A DNA stretch of 64,000 bases from Agrobacterium sp. a22-2 (GCF_012276985.1 NZ_JAAXMM010000018.1:1-64000), one strand, 5' to 3'; positions 24,698 through 33,550 are shown, counted from the first letter of the stretch. Numbers and translations are program-made. The notes: generated by a model from the letters alone, not told the origin.

Positions 24698-25641
24698 CGG
24701 ATGTTGAACTTCACCGGCGCCGTGATGGTCTTGTTGGCACCGGGCGGCGGAGCCGGAACCGGCGAGGCGCGCTGCACCATCTCGATCACCGCTCGGTCGA
24801 GTGACGCATAGCCCGAGGAACGCGACAGCGACACAGACAGCACATTGCCGGAATCGTCGATCCGGAACCGCACATAGGCCGTTCCCTGTTCCTTGTTGGC
24901 CTTGGCCTCGCTCGGATAGCGCTTGCGACGCTCCAGATGCGACATCAGGCGTGACTGCCAGCGCGCCGGCGAAACCGACGATTGCGCGGCACCCGTGCTG
25001 TTCTGTGCGGCGGCTGTCCGGTCGGATTGCTGCACCTGCGCCTTGGCCTGCTTGGCCGCCTTCGATGCCGGCGGCGGGGGAGTGACAGTCTTCTTCTTCG
25101 GTGGCTGCTTTTCGGCAACCTCCTCTTTCTTCGTTTCCGGCGGCGGCGGCGGACGCAGGATCGGCAAAGGCACCTCGACATTCTCGAGTTCGGCCTTCAT
25201 CATTTCCTCGATCGGGTCCACCTCTTCCACCGGTTCCGGCAGCGGCTCGGGCGGCATCGGTTCAACGATCTCAGGTGGCGTCGGCTCCGGTTCCGGAAGG
25301 GGTTCCTGCTCAACCACGGGCTCGATAACGGGCTCGGGCATGGGCTCCGGCGGCGGCTCGACGATCGGCTCCGGCAAGGGCTCGGTGGTTGCCGTCTTGA
25401 TTTCCTCGGCATCGACCTCGTCGGGGACGATCTGGTCTTCTTCCGTGTTGACGGCCACCGGCTCCGGCGCCATTTCGATCATGATCGCAGCCGGCGGCGC
25501 GTCGGCGGCCGCCATTTCGGCTGGCTGCTGCAGCATCAGCGCCACGGCTCCGGCATGGGCGACGAAAGCGAAAATGCCGGCACTCGACCACAGGGCCAGT
25601 TCGGCAAGGGAAAACCGACGCTGCACCGGAGGAACTGTCAT
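24694..25641 (-). CDS. tonB: TonB-family energy transducer
   Basis: The 315-residue protein has a short cytoplasmic tail, one membrane anchor (about residues 16-35, SAGIFAFVAHAGAVALML), a long Pro/Glu-rich periplasmic spacer (about 55-195) that turns Lys-rich, and a C-terminal TonB domain (RKRYPSEAKANKEQGTAYVRF; SSGYASLDRAVIEMVQRASP). It transmits the proton-motive force to outer-membrane receptors. Its ATG overlaps the exbD stop, making it the last gene of exbB-exbD-tonB. The anchor starts ELALWSS rather than the SxxxH of E. coli TonB, but a His lies in the helix (FVAHAG). Confidence 0.9.
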   Translation of the reverse strand: MTVPPVQRRFSLAELALWSSAGIFAFVAHAGAVALMLQQPAEMAAADAPPAAIMIEMAPEPVAVNTEEDQIVPDEVDAEEIKTATTEPLPEPIVEPPPEPMPEPVIEPVVEQEPLPEPEPTPPEIVEPMPPEPLPEPVEEVDPIEEMMKAELENVEVPLPILRPPPPPETKKEEVAEKQPPKKKTVTPPPPASKAAKQAKAQVQQSDRTAAAQNSTGAAQSSVSPARWQSRLMSHLERRKRYPSEAKANKEQGTAYVRFRIDDSGNVLSVSLSRSSGYASLDRAVIEMVQRASPVPAPPPGANKTITAPVKFNIR

Positions 25642-26117
25642 GGTTGCTGGCCCTCGGGCGCCGGCGGTGTTTCGTCTGGCGACGATGCAATCGGCTGTGG
25701 CAATGTTTCAAGGCCCACCAGCGCGATCTTCAGATAGCCGGCATCGCGCAGCAGGTTCATGATTTCCATGAACTGGCCATAGTCGACGGCCTTGTCGGCA
25801 CGAAGAAAGATCCGGGTGTCTTTCTTGCCCTCGGTCATCCGGTCGAGATCGGCTGCCAGCGCTTCGCGCGCCACGGGATTGTTGCCGAGATTGAGCGTCA
25901 GGTCATCCTTGAGCGTCACATAGACCGGTTCAGGAGGACGTTCCGCGGGGGTCGATGTGGAAGCCGGCAGGTCGACATTGACATCGACGGTGGCCAGCGG
26001 TGCCGCTACCATGAAGATGATCAGCAGAACCAGCATGACGTCGATGAACGGCGTCACGTTGATTTCGTGGTTCTCGACCAGATCGTCGCCGGCCCCTTCA
26101 CGAATACCGCCTGCCAT
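25638..26117 (-). CDS. exbD: Biopolymer transport protein ExbD
   Basis: The 159-residue protein has a single N-terminal helix preceded by the signature NHEINVTPFIDVMLVLLIIF, including the aspartate needed for proton flow. A periplasmic domain follows (DLPASTSTPAERPPEPVYVTLKD; FLRADKAVDYGQFMEIMNLLRDAGY). It pairs with ExbB to power TonB. It overlaps tonB by four bases and starts four bases after the exbB stop. Confidence 0.95.
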   Translation of the reverse strand: MAGGIREGAGDDLVENHEINVTPFIDVMLVLLIIFMVAAPLATVDVNVDLPASTSTPAERPPEPVYVTLKDDLTLNLGNNPVAREALAADLDRMTEGKKDTRIFLRADKAVDYGQFMEIMNLLRDAGYLKIALVGLETLPQPIASSPDETPPAPEGQQP

Positions 26118-26121
26118 GGCC

Positions 26122-27303
26122 TTACTCCGTCACAAGCTTGATTTTCGCCGCCCGGTTTTCGGTCGGCACCTTGCGGAAGTCGAGATCGCGGCTGACCAGT
26201 CGCTCGACGCCGGCTGCAGCATCAGCCAGGATCTGGCGGTATCCGGTCACCGAACGGGCAAAGACATTGTAGATCACCACCGCCGGAATGGCTGCGACCA
26301 GACCGATCGCCGTTGCCAGCAGCGCTTCCGCAATACCGGGTGCCACGACCGCAAGATTGGTCGTCTGGGATTCCGAAATGCCGATGAACGAATTCATGAT
26401 GCCCCAGACCGTGCCGAACAGCCCGACGAAAGGTGCGGTCGAACCGATGGTAGCCAGAATCCCCGTGCCGTTGGCCATATGGCGGCCGGCCTGCACTTCG
26501 ATCCGCGTAAGCGCCGAGCCGACCCGCTCCTTGACGCCGTCACCGCCGGCATGGTCGATCGCCTGGTCGGAAAACTGCAGTTCCTGGCTTGCCGTGGCGA
26601 GCATCAGCGCCACAACGCCGCGGCGCCGGCCCATGGCGGTCACGGCATTGCCGAGCGTCTTGGCATTGCGCACGGTCTTCAGGCCCCGCTGCGCCCGCGC
26701 CTTGGCACCGGCCATCTGCAATGTCTTGGCAATGAGAATGGTCCAGGTCAGGAAGGACGCAAACGCAAGCGCGATCATCACAGACTTCACCACCCAGTCC
26801 GCCGCCAGGAACATGCCGATTGGCGACAGGTCGTGCGGAAGATCGGAGCGCGGGATCTCGATGAGGTCGCTGAACATGCCGCCCGCCGGTTCGGCTGCAA
26901 CAGCGTCGGACGCTGGGGCCTGCGGTTCCGTCGAGGGAGCAGGTTCGGAGGTTCCCGGTGCCGTCTGCGGGCTCGCTGGCGCGGCCTGAACGGCATCCTG
27001 AGCAGGCGCGGACTGTGCGGCGGGCAGCGCAGGCGTTGCAGGAACTTCACCCGGCGTAGCGGTCCCGCTCGGCACCGCCGATGGCGCCACAGCAACCGGC
27101 CGGGACGTCGTTGGCGTAGCAACGGCAGGCGTTTCACTTGTCGTCGGGACAGGAGCCGGCACGACCGCAGTGGGAGCAGCAGGTACGGAAGCCGCTGGAG
27201 CGGTTTCCTGGGCCAGGGCAAAGCCGCTATTGTCGATCGCAGCACTCAAGAGCAAGGCCAGCATCGCTGCCGTGGCGAGGGACACTTGGGAGCGAAAGAT
27301 CAT
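26122..27303 (-). CDS. exbB: Biopolymer transport protein ExbB with long periplasmic N-terminal extension
   Basis: I place the start at ATG 27303 (GAAGGAAATCGCC upstream), giving 393 residues. A signal peptide (about 1-28, ending FALAQ) and about 125 residues rich in Ala, Pro, Thr and Val come before the conserved part. ExbB motifs follow: DWVVKSVMIALAFASFLTW, GAKARAQRGLK, STAPFVGLFGTVWGIMNSFIGI and VVAPGIAEALLATAIGLVAAIPAVVIYN. Rhizobial and some Pseudomonas ExbB proteins share this extension, which E. coli ExbB lacks. First gene of the operon, so iron control would act just upstream; see the inverted repeat at 27404-27424. Confidence 0.92.
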   Translation of the reverse strand: MIFRSQVSLATAAMLALLLSAAIDNSGFALAQETAPAASVPAAPTAVVPAPVPTTSETPAVATPTTSRPVAVAPSAVPSGTATPGEVPATPALPAAQSAPAQDAVQAAPASPQTAPGTSEPAPSTEPQAPASDAVAAEPAGGMFSDLIEIPRSDLPHDLSPIGMFLAADWVVKSVMIALAFASFLTWTILIAKTLQMAGAKARAQRGLKTVRNAKTLGNAVTAMGRRRGVVALMLATASQELQFSDQAIDHAGGDGVKERVGSALTRIEVQAGRHMANGTGILATIGSTAPFVGLFGTVWGIMNSFIGISESQTTNLAVVAPGIAEALLATAIGLVAAIPAVVIYNVFARSVTGYRQILADAAAGVERLVSRDLDFRKVPTENRAAKIKLVTE

Positions 27304-27403
27304 GGCGATTTCCTTCTCGAAACGTCGATTTTGTCTAGTCCGCATCGGCCCGCAGCCAGGACAATGGCGCGATAAATCGCAAAACCATCTCTTCCGATAA
27401 TAA

Positions 27404-27424
27404 ACTTGAGTTTCGTTTACAAGT
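27404..27424. promoter_or_regulatory. Inverted repeat upstream of exbB, possible metal-response operator
   Basis: ACTTG and CAAGT form an inverted repeat around 11 bases in an AT-rich patch about 100 bp upstream of the exbB start. The left part is also nearly self-palindromic (AAACTTGAGTTT). Iron regulators (RirA, Irr, Fur/Mur) usually control this operon in rhizobia, so an operator is expected here. The motif itself is not diagnostic. Confidence 0.3.
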
Positions 27425-27620
27425 AATAAGTTGCAGCGCAACGAGAATCATCCCAGCCGAAATTCCGGCCATGGGCAACGGTTGCGCCCGGGGGCCTGCA
27501 ACCGCGAGAGCCTTTGATTTCTGTCAAAGCGTCCCGTGCTCGTTCCCGTAAGCTCAACTCAGCCGGGTGACCAGACTGATGGTTGCGCCACAACAAGACC
27601 ACCCGGAAGGGAGATAGGAC

Positions 27621-30020
27621 ATGACGGCAGCATCGCAATCCATCGCATGGTTCGAAACCCTCGGCCGCCAGGATGTGGCCAAGGTGGGGGGCAAGAATGC
27701 CTCGCTGGGCGAAATGGTCCGGACACTGGAGCCCAAGGGAATCCATGTGCCACCTGGCTTTGCCACGACGGCAGACGCCTATTGGCGCTATGTCGAGGCC
27801 AATGACCTGAAGACGCGGATGACGGACCTGCTGGCCGAATGGGATGCCGGCAAGGCGACGCTGGCCGAAACCGGCAAGGCGATCCGCGCCATTTTTCTGA
27901 AAGGTGACTGGCCGGCCGAGATGTCCACTGCGATCCGGGAAGCCTATCGCGAACTGTCGCGCCGGGCCGGTGTCGCCGAGGTGGAAGTTGCCGTTCGCTC
28001 CAGCGCCACGGCCGAGGATCTGCCAGACGCAAGCTTTGCCGGCCAGCAGGAAACCTTTCTGAACATCAAGGGCGATGCTGCCCTGATCGATGCCTGCCGG
28101 CGTTGCTATGCATCGCTCTTCACCGACCGGGCGATCAGTTATCGCAAGACCAAGGGTTTTGACCACATGAAGGTCGCCCTGTCGATCGGCGTCCAGCAGA
28201 TGGTTCGCTCCGATCTCGGCGGATCCGGCGTCATGTTTTCCATCGACACCGAAACCGGCTTCGACAAGGTCGTGCTGATCAATGCCGCCTGGGGCCTGGG
28301 TGAGAATGTCGTGCAGGGCACGGTCGATCCCGACGAATATCAGGTGTTCAAACCCTTGCTCGACAAGCCGAGCCTGGTGCCGATCATCGAAAAGAAACGC
28401 GGCGCCAAGGAGATCAAGATGATCTACGCCACTGGCGAGACCCCGACCCGTAACGTGCCGACCTCCAAGGTCGAACGGGCTGCCTATGTTCTGAGTGATC
28501 CCGAAATCGTGACCCTCGCCCAATGGGCCGCAACCATCGAAGCCCATTACGGTTGCCCGATGGATATGGAATGGGCGCGCGACGGCCGCACCGGTGCGAT
28601 GTATATCGTCCAGGCGAGGCCGGAGACAGTGCAGGCGCGCCGCGGCGCCGGTGCCTTCAAGACCTATGCGATCCACAACAAGGGCAAGATGCTGGTCAAG
28701 GGCCTGTCGATCGGCGATGCGGTGGCGACCGGCCAGGTCTGCCTGATCGAAAGCGCCAGGGATATCGGCTCATTCGTCGACGGCTCCATCCTGGTGACCC
28801 AGACCACCGACCCGGACTGGGTGCCGATCATGAAGCGCGCTGCGGCCATCGTCACGGATCACGGCGGGCGAACATCCCATGCCGCCATCGTCAGTCGCGA
28901 ACTGGGCCTGCCGGCCATCGTCGGCGCCGGCCATGCGACGGAGATCCTGCATTCCGGCCAGGACGTAACGATTTCCTGCGCGGAAGGCGACGAGGGCTTC
29001 GTCTATGACGGCATTGCCGACGTCACAGTCGAGGAGCTTGACGTTTCCAATCTGCCGGCCACCGAGACCCAGGTAATGCTCAACCTGGCCAATCCGGGCT
29101 CGGCCTTCCGCTGGTGGCGCCTGCCGGCCGATGGCATCGGGCTGGCCCGTATGGAATTCGTCGTCAGCAATGCCATCCGGGTTCACCCGATGGCGCTCGT
29201 GCATTTCGAGACCTTGAGGGATGACAAGGCCAAGGAGAACATCGCCGCGTTGACGGCAGGCTATGCCAGCAAGCCCGACTATTTCGTCGATAAGCTGTCT
29301 CTCGGCCTCGGTCGGCTGGCCGCGGCGGTTTATCCGAAACCCGCCATCGTGCGCATGAGCGATTTCAAGACCAATGAATATGCCGGACTGATCGGCGGCG
29401 CGGAATTCGAACCGGCCGAAGAAAACCCGATGATCGGCTTTCGCGGCGCCTCGCGCTATTACTCGCCGCGCTACCGCGAAGGCTTTGCGCTGGAATGCCA
29501 AGCCATCAAGCGGCTGCGCGACGAAATGGGCTTTACCAATGTCGTGGTGATGATCCCCTTCTGCCGCTCGGTCGGAGAGGCCGACAAGGTTCTGGCTGTC
29601 ATGGCGGAGAATGGCCTGACCCGTGGCGACAACGGCCTGCAGGTCTATGTGATGTGCGAGATCCCGTCCAACGTCATTCTGGCCGCCAAGTTCGCCAATC
29701 GTTTCGACGGCTTCTCGATCGGCTCGAACGATCTGACCCAGCTGACGCTCGGCGTCGACCGGGATTCCGGCGAACTGGCAGACCTGTTCGACGAGCAGGA
29801 CGAAGCGGTGAAATGGATGATCGAGAAAGTGATCATTGAGGCCCGCAAGGCCGGCGCCAAGATCGGCCTCTGCGGCCAGGCACCCAGCGACCACCCGGAA
29901 TTCGCAGAATTCCTCGTGCAATGCGGCATCAACTCGATGTCGGTGAGCCCGGACAGCTTCATCGCCGTCAAACAGATCGTCGCGGAAGCGGAGAAAGCAG
30001 ACCGCAGGAAACAGGCCTAA
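27621..30020 (+). CDS. ppsA: Phosphoenolpyruvate synthase
   Basis: The 799-residue protein has the three PEP-synthase domains. The N-terminal ATP-binding domain includes GGKNASLGEM, VRSSATAEDLPDASFAGQQET and GLGENVVQGTV. The central phosphohistidine domain has the catalytic H420 in GGRTSHAAIVS. The C-terminal PEP/pyruvate barrel includes RMSDFKTNEY, IGFRGASRYY, SIGSNDLTQLTLGVDRDSG and the proton-donor C751 in GLCGQAPSD. It makes PEP from pyruvate and ATP for gluconeogenesis. ATG 27621 follows AAGGGAGATAGGAC. It converges on a PfkB-type sugar kinase gene, overlapping stop to stop by four bases. Confidence 0.95.
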   Translation: MTAASQSIAWFETLGRQDVAKVGGKNASLGEMVRTLEPKGIHVPPGFATTADAYWRYVEANDLKTRMTDLLAEWDAGKATLAETGKAIRAIFLKGDWPAEMSTAIREAYRELSRRAGVAEVEVAVRSSATAEDLPDASFAGQQETFLNIKGDAALIDACRRCYASLFTDRAISYRKTKGFDHMKVALSIGVQQMVRSDLGGSGVMFSIDTETGFDKVVLINAAWGLGENVVQGTVDPDEYQVFKPLLDKPSLVPIIEKKRGAKEIKMIYATGETPTRNVPTSKVERAAYVLSDPEIVTLAQWAATIEAHYGCPMDMEWARDGRTGAMYIVQARPETVQARRGAGAFKTYAIHNKGKMLVKGLSIGDAVATGQVCLIESARDIGSFVDGSILVTQTTDPDWVPIMKRAAAIVTDHGGRTSHAAIVSRELGLPAIVGAGHATEILHSGQDVTISCAEGDEGFVYDGIADVTVEELDVSNLPATETQVMLNLANPGSAFRWWRLPADGIGLARMEFVVSNAIRVHPMALVHFETLRDDKAKENIAALTAGYASKPDYFVDKLSLGLGRLAAAVYPKPAIVRMSDFKTNEYAGLIGGAEFEPAEENPMIGFRGASRYYSPRYREGFALECQAIKRLRDEMGFTNVVVMIPFCRSVGEADKVLAVMAENGLTRGDNGLQVYVMCEIPSNVILAAKFANRFDGFSIGSNDLTQLTLGVDRDSGELADLFDEQDEAVKWMIEKVIIEARKAGAKIGLCGQAPSDHPEFAEFLVQCGINSMSVSPDSFIAVKQIVAEAEKADRRKQA

Positions 30021-30958
30021 CCTTTGGACTGCGAGGTGGCGCAGGAGGCCTCGTAGAGCGCCAGCACATCCGCGCGCCGGCACAGTTCCGTGCCGGACGT
30101 CATGACGGCTGCGGCACCGGTTGCGACGCCGAAGCGGAAGGCCTCAGCGATTTCGTGGCCCTCGGCCAGCGACCACACCATACCGGCGACGAAACTGTCG
30201 CCTGCGCCAACCGCCGACTGCACCGGCACGTCGATGGCCGGCGTCCGAATGACCCCGTCCGCATTCACCAGCATGGCGCCGTCAGCACCGAGCGTCACGG
30301 CAACGTTCTGCGCCGCACCGCTGGCAACGATCTCGGAGGCAGTAGCAATCAGACCTTCCGTGTCGAGCTTTCGGCCGGCAAAACTCTCCAGTTCGCCGCT
30401 GCTCGGTTTCATCAGAAACACTCGCGAGCGGGTCAGTGTCTCGTGCAGCGCCTCGCCCGATGTATCGATCACGAAGCGCGCGCCCTGTCGGGCGGCAATA
30501 TCGGCCATCCGGGCATAGGTATCGGCCGGCAGGCCGCGCGGCAGGCTGCCGCTGGCCACCACATAGTCGGCATCGCTGGCCTCCAGCAGATCGAACACCG
30601 GTTGGACCTCGGCCTCGGTGACCAGCGGCCCTTCCGGTACGAAGCGGTATTCGAAATTGGTCGATTCTTCATGCACCATGAAGGCAATGCGCACGGCGTC
30701 ATGGATCTTGAAGACATGCTGCTGGCCGGCAAGCGTCGAGAGCATGCTTTCAAGAAGAATGCCGCTGCCGCCACCGGACAGGTAGGCCAGATCCGACTGT
30801 CCCCCCAGTTCGGCAATGACACGCGCCACGTTGATCCCGCCGCCGCCTGGAAACTGGCGCTGGTTATGGGTCCGGGTCTTGTGGGTATGGCCGACCTTCA
30901 CCGCATCCGTAGAGATATCGATGGCCGGGTTAAGGGCAAGGCTGAGGATTTTTGTCAT
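30017..30958 (-). CDS. pfkB: 1-phosphofructokinase-family hexose phosphate kinase (PfkB)
   Basis: The 313-residue ribokinase-fold enzyme has LNPAIDISTDA, the glycine-rich substrate motif FPGGGGINVARVIAELGG and the C-terminal PfkB signature with catalytic aspartate VQSAVGAGDSFVAGMVW. It phosphorylates fructose-6-P, tagatose-6-P or fructose-1-P. Its end-to-end pairing with PEP synthase is notable because the two act in opposite directions of glycolysis. ATG 30958 is preceded by a 211-bp divergent region shared with the first DUF1328 gene. Confidence 0.85.
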   Translation of the reverse strand: MTKILSLALNPAIDISTDAVKVGHTHKTRTHNQRQFPGGGGINVARVIAELGGQSDLAYLSGGGSGILLESMLSTLAGQQHVFKIHDAVRIAFMVHEESTNFEYRFVPEGPLVTEAEVQPVFDLLEASDADYVVASGSLPRGLPADTYARMADIAARQGARFVIDTSGEALHETLTRSRVFLMKPSSGELESFAGRKLDTEGLIATASEIVASGAAQNVAVTLGADGAMLVNADGVIRTPAIDVPVQSAVGAGDSFVAGMVWSLAEGHEIAEAFRFGVATGAAAVMTSGTELCRRADVLALYEASCATSQSKG

Positions 30959-31115
30959 GGCAAATAGCTAGCGTCTTATTGTGACAATGAAAAGATGCTG
31001 GCGCGGCTTGCCTGGTGCCGAAAACGGCCGATCCACCGCGGTTGCGTGGCCCATCCAGGAGATCCCGCGTGGAAGATCCACCTGACTGGAAAAGAAGATC
31101 ACTGCAAACAATGAT

Positions 31116-31140
31116 GGAACAATCGTGGAGCGGCATCGTT
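31116..31140 (+). promoter_or_regulatory. EcfG (general stress sigma) promoter for DUF1328 gene 1
   Basis: GGAAC at 31116-31120, 16-base spacer, CGTT at 31137-31140. This matches the alphaproteobacterial EcfG consensus GGAAC-N16/17-CGTT exactly, 29 bp before the ATG. Confidence 0.85.
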
Positions 31141-31169
31141 GATTGAACAACTTTTCAAAGGAGAAACGT

Positions 31170-31334
31170 ATGCTTTATTGGATTCTGGTCTTCCTTCTCA
31201 TCGCGGCAGTAGCAAGTCTGTTGGGCTTTCGCGGTGTGGCTGGTGCATCGGCCGGTATTGCCAAGATCTTGATCTTTATCGTCCTGGTCGTCCTGATCAT
31301 CGCCCTCGTATCCGGCGTCTTGATCGTCGCCTGA
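31170..31334 (+). CDS. DUF1328 (YtjA-like) small membrane protein, copy 1
   Basis: From ATG 31170 (AAAGGAGAAACGT upstream) the product is 54 residues, MLYWILVFLLIAAVASLLGF onwards. It has two hydrophobic helices joined by the conserved GVAGASAGIAKIL turn, the DUF1328 signature. Function is unknown. Copies are common in alphaproteobacterial stress regulons, and an exact EcfG promoter precedes this one. A second copy with the same core lies at 33696. Confidence 0.9.
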   Translation: MLYWILVFLLIAAVASLLGFRGVAGASAGIAKILIFIVLVVLIIALVSGVLIVA

Positions 31335-31366
31335 CGGAGACGTAGCGCCCGATCAATTCCTGCAGG

Positions 31367-31398
31367 CCCGCCCGGCTCAGACAGCCGCGGCGGGTTTT
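31367..31398 (+). terminator. Terminator after DUF1328 gene 1
   Basis: CCCGCC pairs with GGCGGG, with an inner GGCT/AGCC pairing, followed by TTTT, about 33 bp after the stop. Confidence 0.6.
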
Positions 31399-31463
31399 GC
31401 GTTTGGGATGAGGAAAACGCCGGCAAACGCCGCATGCGACAGCACGCGACGAGCGCCGCCGGT

Positions 31464-32222
31464 TCAGATGAACGGGCGCTTCGCGATGGCGCCCGGATGC
31501 CAGTCGGCGATGTCCTGCAGACCTTCAGGATTGAGAACTTCGCAGCCGCGGTCAAGCCATCGCACGAGGTTTTTGGCGGCCAGCTTGCGCAATGTCTTGT
31601 TGGTGTGAACGATCGACAGGCCAAGGGTGTCGGCAATATGAGCCTGGGTCAGCGGCAACTGGCGTCTGTTGCCGTTGATCAGCCCGACGGCCTTTCCCCG
31701 GTCGAAAAGGAAGGCCAGCAGGTAGGCCGCCCGCTCCAGGGCGGTCCTGCGTCCTATGCTCAGGAGGTGCTCATCGAGAATCGACTCTTCGCGCGAGGCG
31801 ATCCAGGTCAGGTCATAGCCGAGCCCAGCATGCTTCTGGAAAAGAGAGAACAGATGGTCGCGTTCGAAGACGCATAGCGTCATCGGCGTCAGAGCCTCGA
31901 CCGAATGGGCCATTTCATCGAAGACCGCCCCCTGCAGGCCGATCATGTCGCCTGGGACAATGTAGTTGAGGATCTGCCGACGACCATCCTCCAGAATCTT
32001 GTAGCGGAAGCCCCAGCCCTCAAGCACCGTGTAGAGATGCGCGCTATGGCTGCCTTCGACCAGAATCGTCGTGCCGGCATCGGCATGAAACTCGCCCTTG
32101 CGGAATCGCCGCACGAATTCGAGCTCCGTTGGCGTAAATTCACGGAAATGTTCGATTTTTCGCAAGGGACATTCAAGACATGCCGTGTGGATCCCATTCT
32201 TCTGTCTTTCGGCCGCCATCAT
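31464..32222 (-). CDS. Crp/Fnr-family transcriptional regulator
   Basis: This 252-residue regulator has a cyclic-nucleotide-binding-like N-terminal barrel (AGTTILVEGSHSAHLYTVLEG, GDMIGLQGAVFDEMAHSVEA) and a C-terminal HTH (LPLTQAHIADTLGLSIVHTN). The N-terminal CLEC pair (C15, C18) is not the four-cysteine FNR cluster, so oxygen sensing by an iron-sulfur cluster is unlikely. It is divergent from a small receiver gene with 129 bp between starts. Similar Crp-type regulators near general-stress genes occur in rhizobia. The ligand is unknown. Adjacent ATGs at 32222 and 32219 are both possible starts. Confidence 0.88.
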   Translation of the reverse strand: MMAAERQKNGIHTACLECPLRKIEHFREFTPTELEFVRRFRKGEFHADAGTTILVEGSHSAHLYTVLEGWGFRYKILEDGRRQILNYIVPGDMIGLQGAVFDEMAHSVEALTPMTLCVFERDHLFSLFQKHAGLGYDLTWIASREESILDEHLLSIGRRTALERAAYLLAFLFDRGKAVGLINGNRRQLPLTQAHIADTLGLSIVHTNKTLRKLAAKNLVRWLDRGCEVLNPEGLQDIADWHPGAIAKRPFI

Positions 32223-32351
32223 GTCCCCTGTGCATTTCTTCTTGAAATCCCCGGCAGGCCCGATTGTTCCATTCCCTGGCCGGCTATGTCTTTTTTAAAT
32301 GACAGTATGCAGCCCGACGATCCATATGGCCTTTTTAAGGAGGCGGAAGCC

Positions 32352-32720
32352 ATGATTTGCCGGCCAATTCGGGTTCTCGTTGCCGAGAAGCAGTTGCTGA
32401 TCGCCATGGAGGTGGAGGGCATTCTCACGGAAGCGCTTGGATGCGTTGTGAAAGTCTGTCCACGCTACGACCTTGAGGCGGAGCTGGCCACCGCGCGCTA
32501 CGATGTGGTCGTGCTGGACGCTGCGCCCTCGATCAACCGCAATATCGAATTCGCCCATTTCATCGAGGAGCACGGCGCAGTGCCGGTTTTCCTGTCATCC
32601 TACGACGACATATCGGCAACGCTGCCCCAACTGGGCCGCAGCATCATCGTCGCCAAGCCTTTCGACGACAAGATCATTATCGACGCCGTTCGTCAGGCCG
32701 GCGACAGATCGCCAACCTGA
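32352..32720 (+). CDS. Single-domain receiver protein with atypical acidic pocket
   Basis: I chose ATG 32352 because AAGGAGG lies eight bases upstream; the product is 122 residues. It folds as a response-regulator receiver: RVLVAEKQLLIAMEVEGIL, the phosphoacceptor position D56 in VVVLDAAPS, and K102-P103 in VAKPFDD. The usual acidic pair after strand 1 is reduced to E12-K13, and the Thr switch position falls in LSSYDD. It may be a weakly phosphorylated or phosphorylation-independent regulator. It reads toward ecfG, ending 19 bases before the convergent ecfG stop. Stand-alone receivers often tune HWE-kinase/PhyR pathways; that role here is inference. Confidence 0.75.
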   Translation: MICRPIRVLVAEKQLLIAMEVEGILTEALGCVVKVCPRYDLEAELATARYDVVVLDAAPSINRNIEFAHFIEEHGAVPVFLSSYDDISATLPQLGRSIIVAKPFDDKIIIDAVRQAGDRSPT

Positions 32721-32739
32721 GGAGCGGAGTTCCTTTCGC

Positions 32740-33306
32740 TCAAACAGCAAACGCTCTCTTGGTCACCGCGGAGCTATGGGCATCGGGGCCGTAGTCACCC
32801 TCACCCGAAACGCCAAGGATTTCCTGCAGGCGGTTTCGAGCGCGGTTGATGCGGCTCTTGATCGTGCCGACGGCGCAACCGCAAATCTCGGCCGCTTCCT
32901 CGTAGGCAAAGCCGGACGCACCGACCAGGATGATCGCCTCGCGCTGGTCGTTCGGCAGCTGATCCAGAGCCTTCTTGAAGTCCTGCAGGTCGAGAGCGCC
33001 GTATTGCTGCGGGTGAACCGACAGCTGCGAGGTGAAGATGCCATCGGAATCGGACACTTCGCGGCCGCGCTTGCGCATCTGGGAATAGAATTCATTGCGC
33101 AGAATGGTGAACAGCCAGGCTTTCATGTTGGTCCCGGGCTCGAAGTGATCCTGCTTGGCCCAGGCTTTCATGATCGTGTCCTGCACGAGGTCGTCGGCCA
33201 CATGATGCCTCCCCGTCAAAGACACGGCAAATGCCCGTAGATTTGGCAAGGCGGCCAGCAATTCTCTCTTGAAACTGCGATCGTTCGCTTCTTTTTCAAC
33301 GCTCAT
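32740..33306 (-). CDS. ecfG: General stress response sigma factor EcfG (RpoE2)
   Basis: The 188-residue ECF sigma factor has region 2 (LPNLRAFAVSLTGRHHVADD, LVQDTIMKAW, MKAWLFTILRNEFYSQMRKR) and region 4 (LPNDQREAIILVGASGFAYE, IKSRINRAR). The sequence matches the alphaproteobacterial EcfG/RpoE2 group. Its ATG overlaps the stop of the upstream nepR gene by four bases, the standard arrangement. It directs transcription from GGAAC-N16-CGTT promoters, eight of which lie in this 8-kb neighbourhood, one being its own. Confidence 0.95.
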   Translation of the reverse strand: MSVEKEANDRSFKRELLAALPNLRAFAVSLTGRHHVADDLVQDTIMKAWAKQDHFEPGTNMKAWLFTILRNEFYSQMRKRGREVSDSDGIFTSQLSVHPQQYGALDLQDFKKALDQLPNDQREAIILVGASGFAYEEAAEICGCAVGTIKSRINRARNRLQEILGVSGEGDYGPDAHSSAVTKRAFAV

Positions 33307-33515
33307 TGAGTGTTGTCCTTCATGCCCATACCGTGTCCAGCCGTCTTCTCGGCTTCATCCAGCCGCTCCAGAAGCGACACAAATCTGTCAGGGATTCCCT
33401 CTTCCTGAACGGATTGATAAAACTGGCGCAACTTGGACGAAATGCTGGAATAAGGCCCTGCCGTCAGGGCGCCGTCGTCAGCTCCGGTATCGGCTATGTC
33501 GTGATGTTTGGTCAT
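33303..33515 (-). CDS. nepR: Anti-sigma factor NepR (copy 1)
   Basis: From ATG 33515 the protein is 70 residues. The conserved NepR helices are SSISSKLRQFYQSVQEEGIP and DRFVSLLERLDEAEK. NepR binds EcfG until phosphorylated PhyR pulls it away. It is translationally coupled to ecfG and preceded by an exact EcfG promoter, giving autoregulation. A 15-codon in-frame extension (CRSLPQCFQTCWN) does not look like the family and is excluded. Confidence 0.9.
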   Translation of the reverse strand: MTKHHDIADTGADDGALTAGPYSSISSKLRQFYQSVQEEGIPDRFVSLLERLDEAEKTAGHGMGMKDNTQ

Positions 33516-33550
33516 ACTGTTCCAACAGGTTTGAAAGCATTGTGGAAGGG

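Noticed and set aside
24982..25762. Overlapping plus-strand frames rich in Ser/Gly and Arg/Leu
   Set aside because: They are the reverse reading of the Pro/Glu-rich TonB spacer, which gives repetitive translations in every frame. Not genes.
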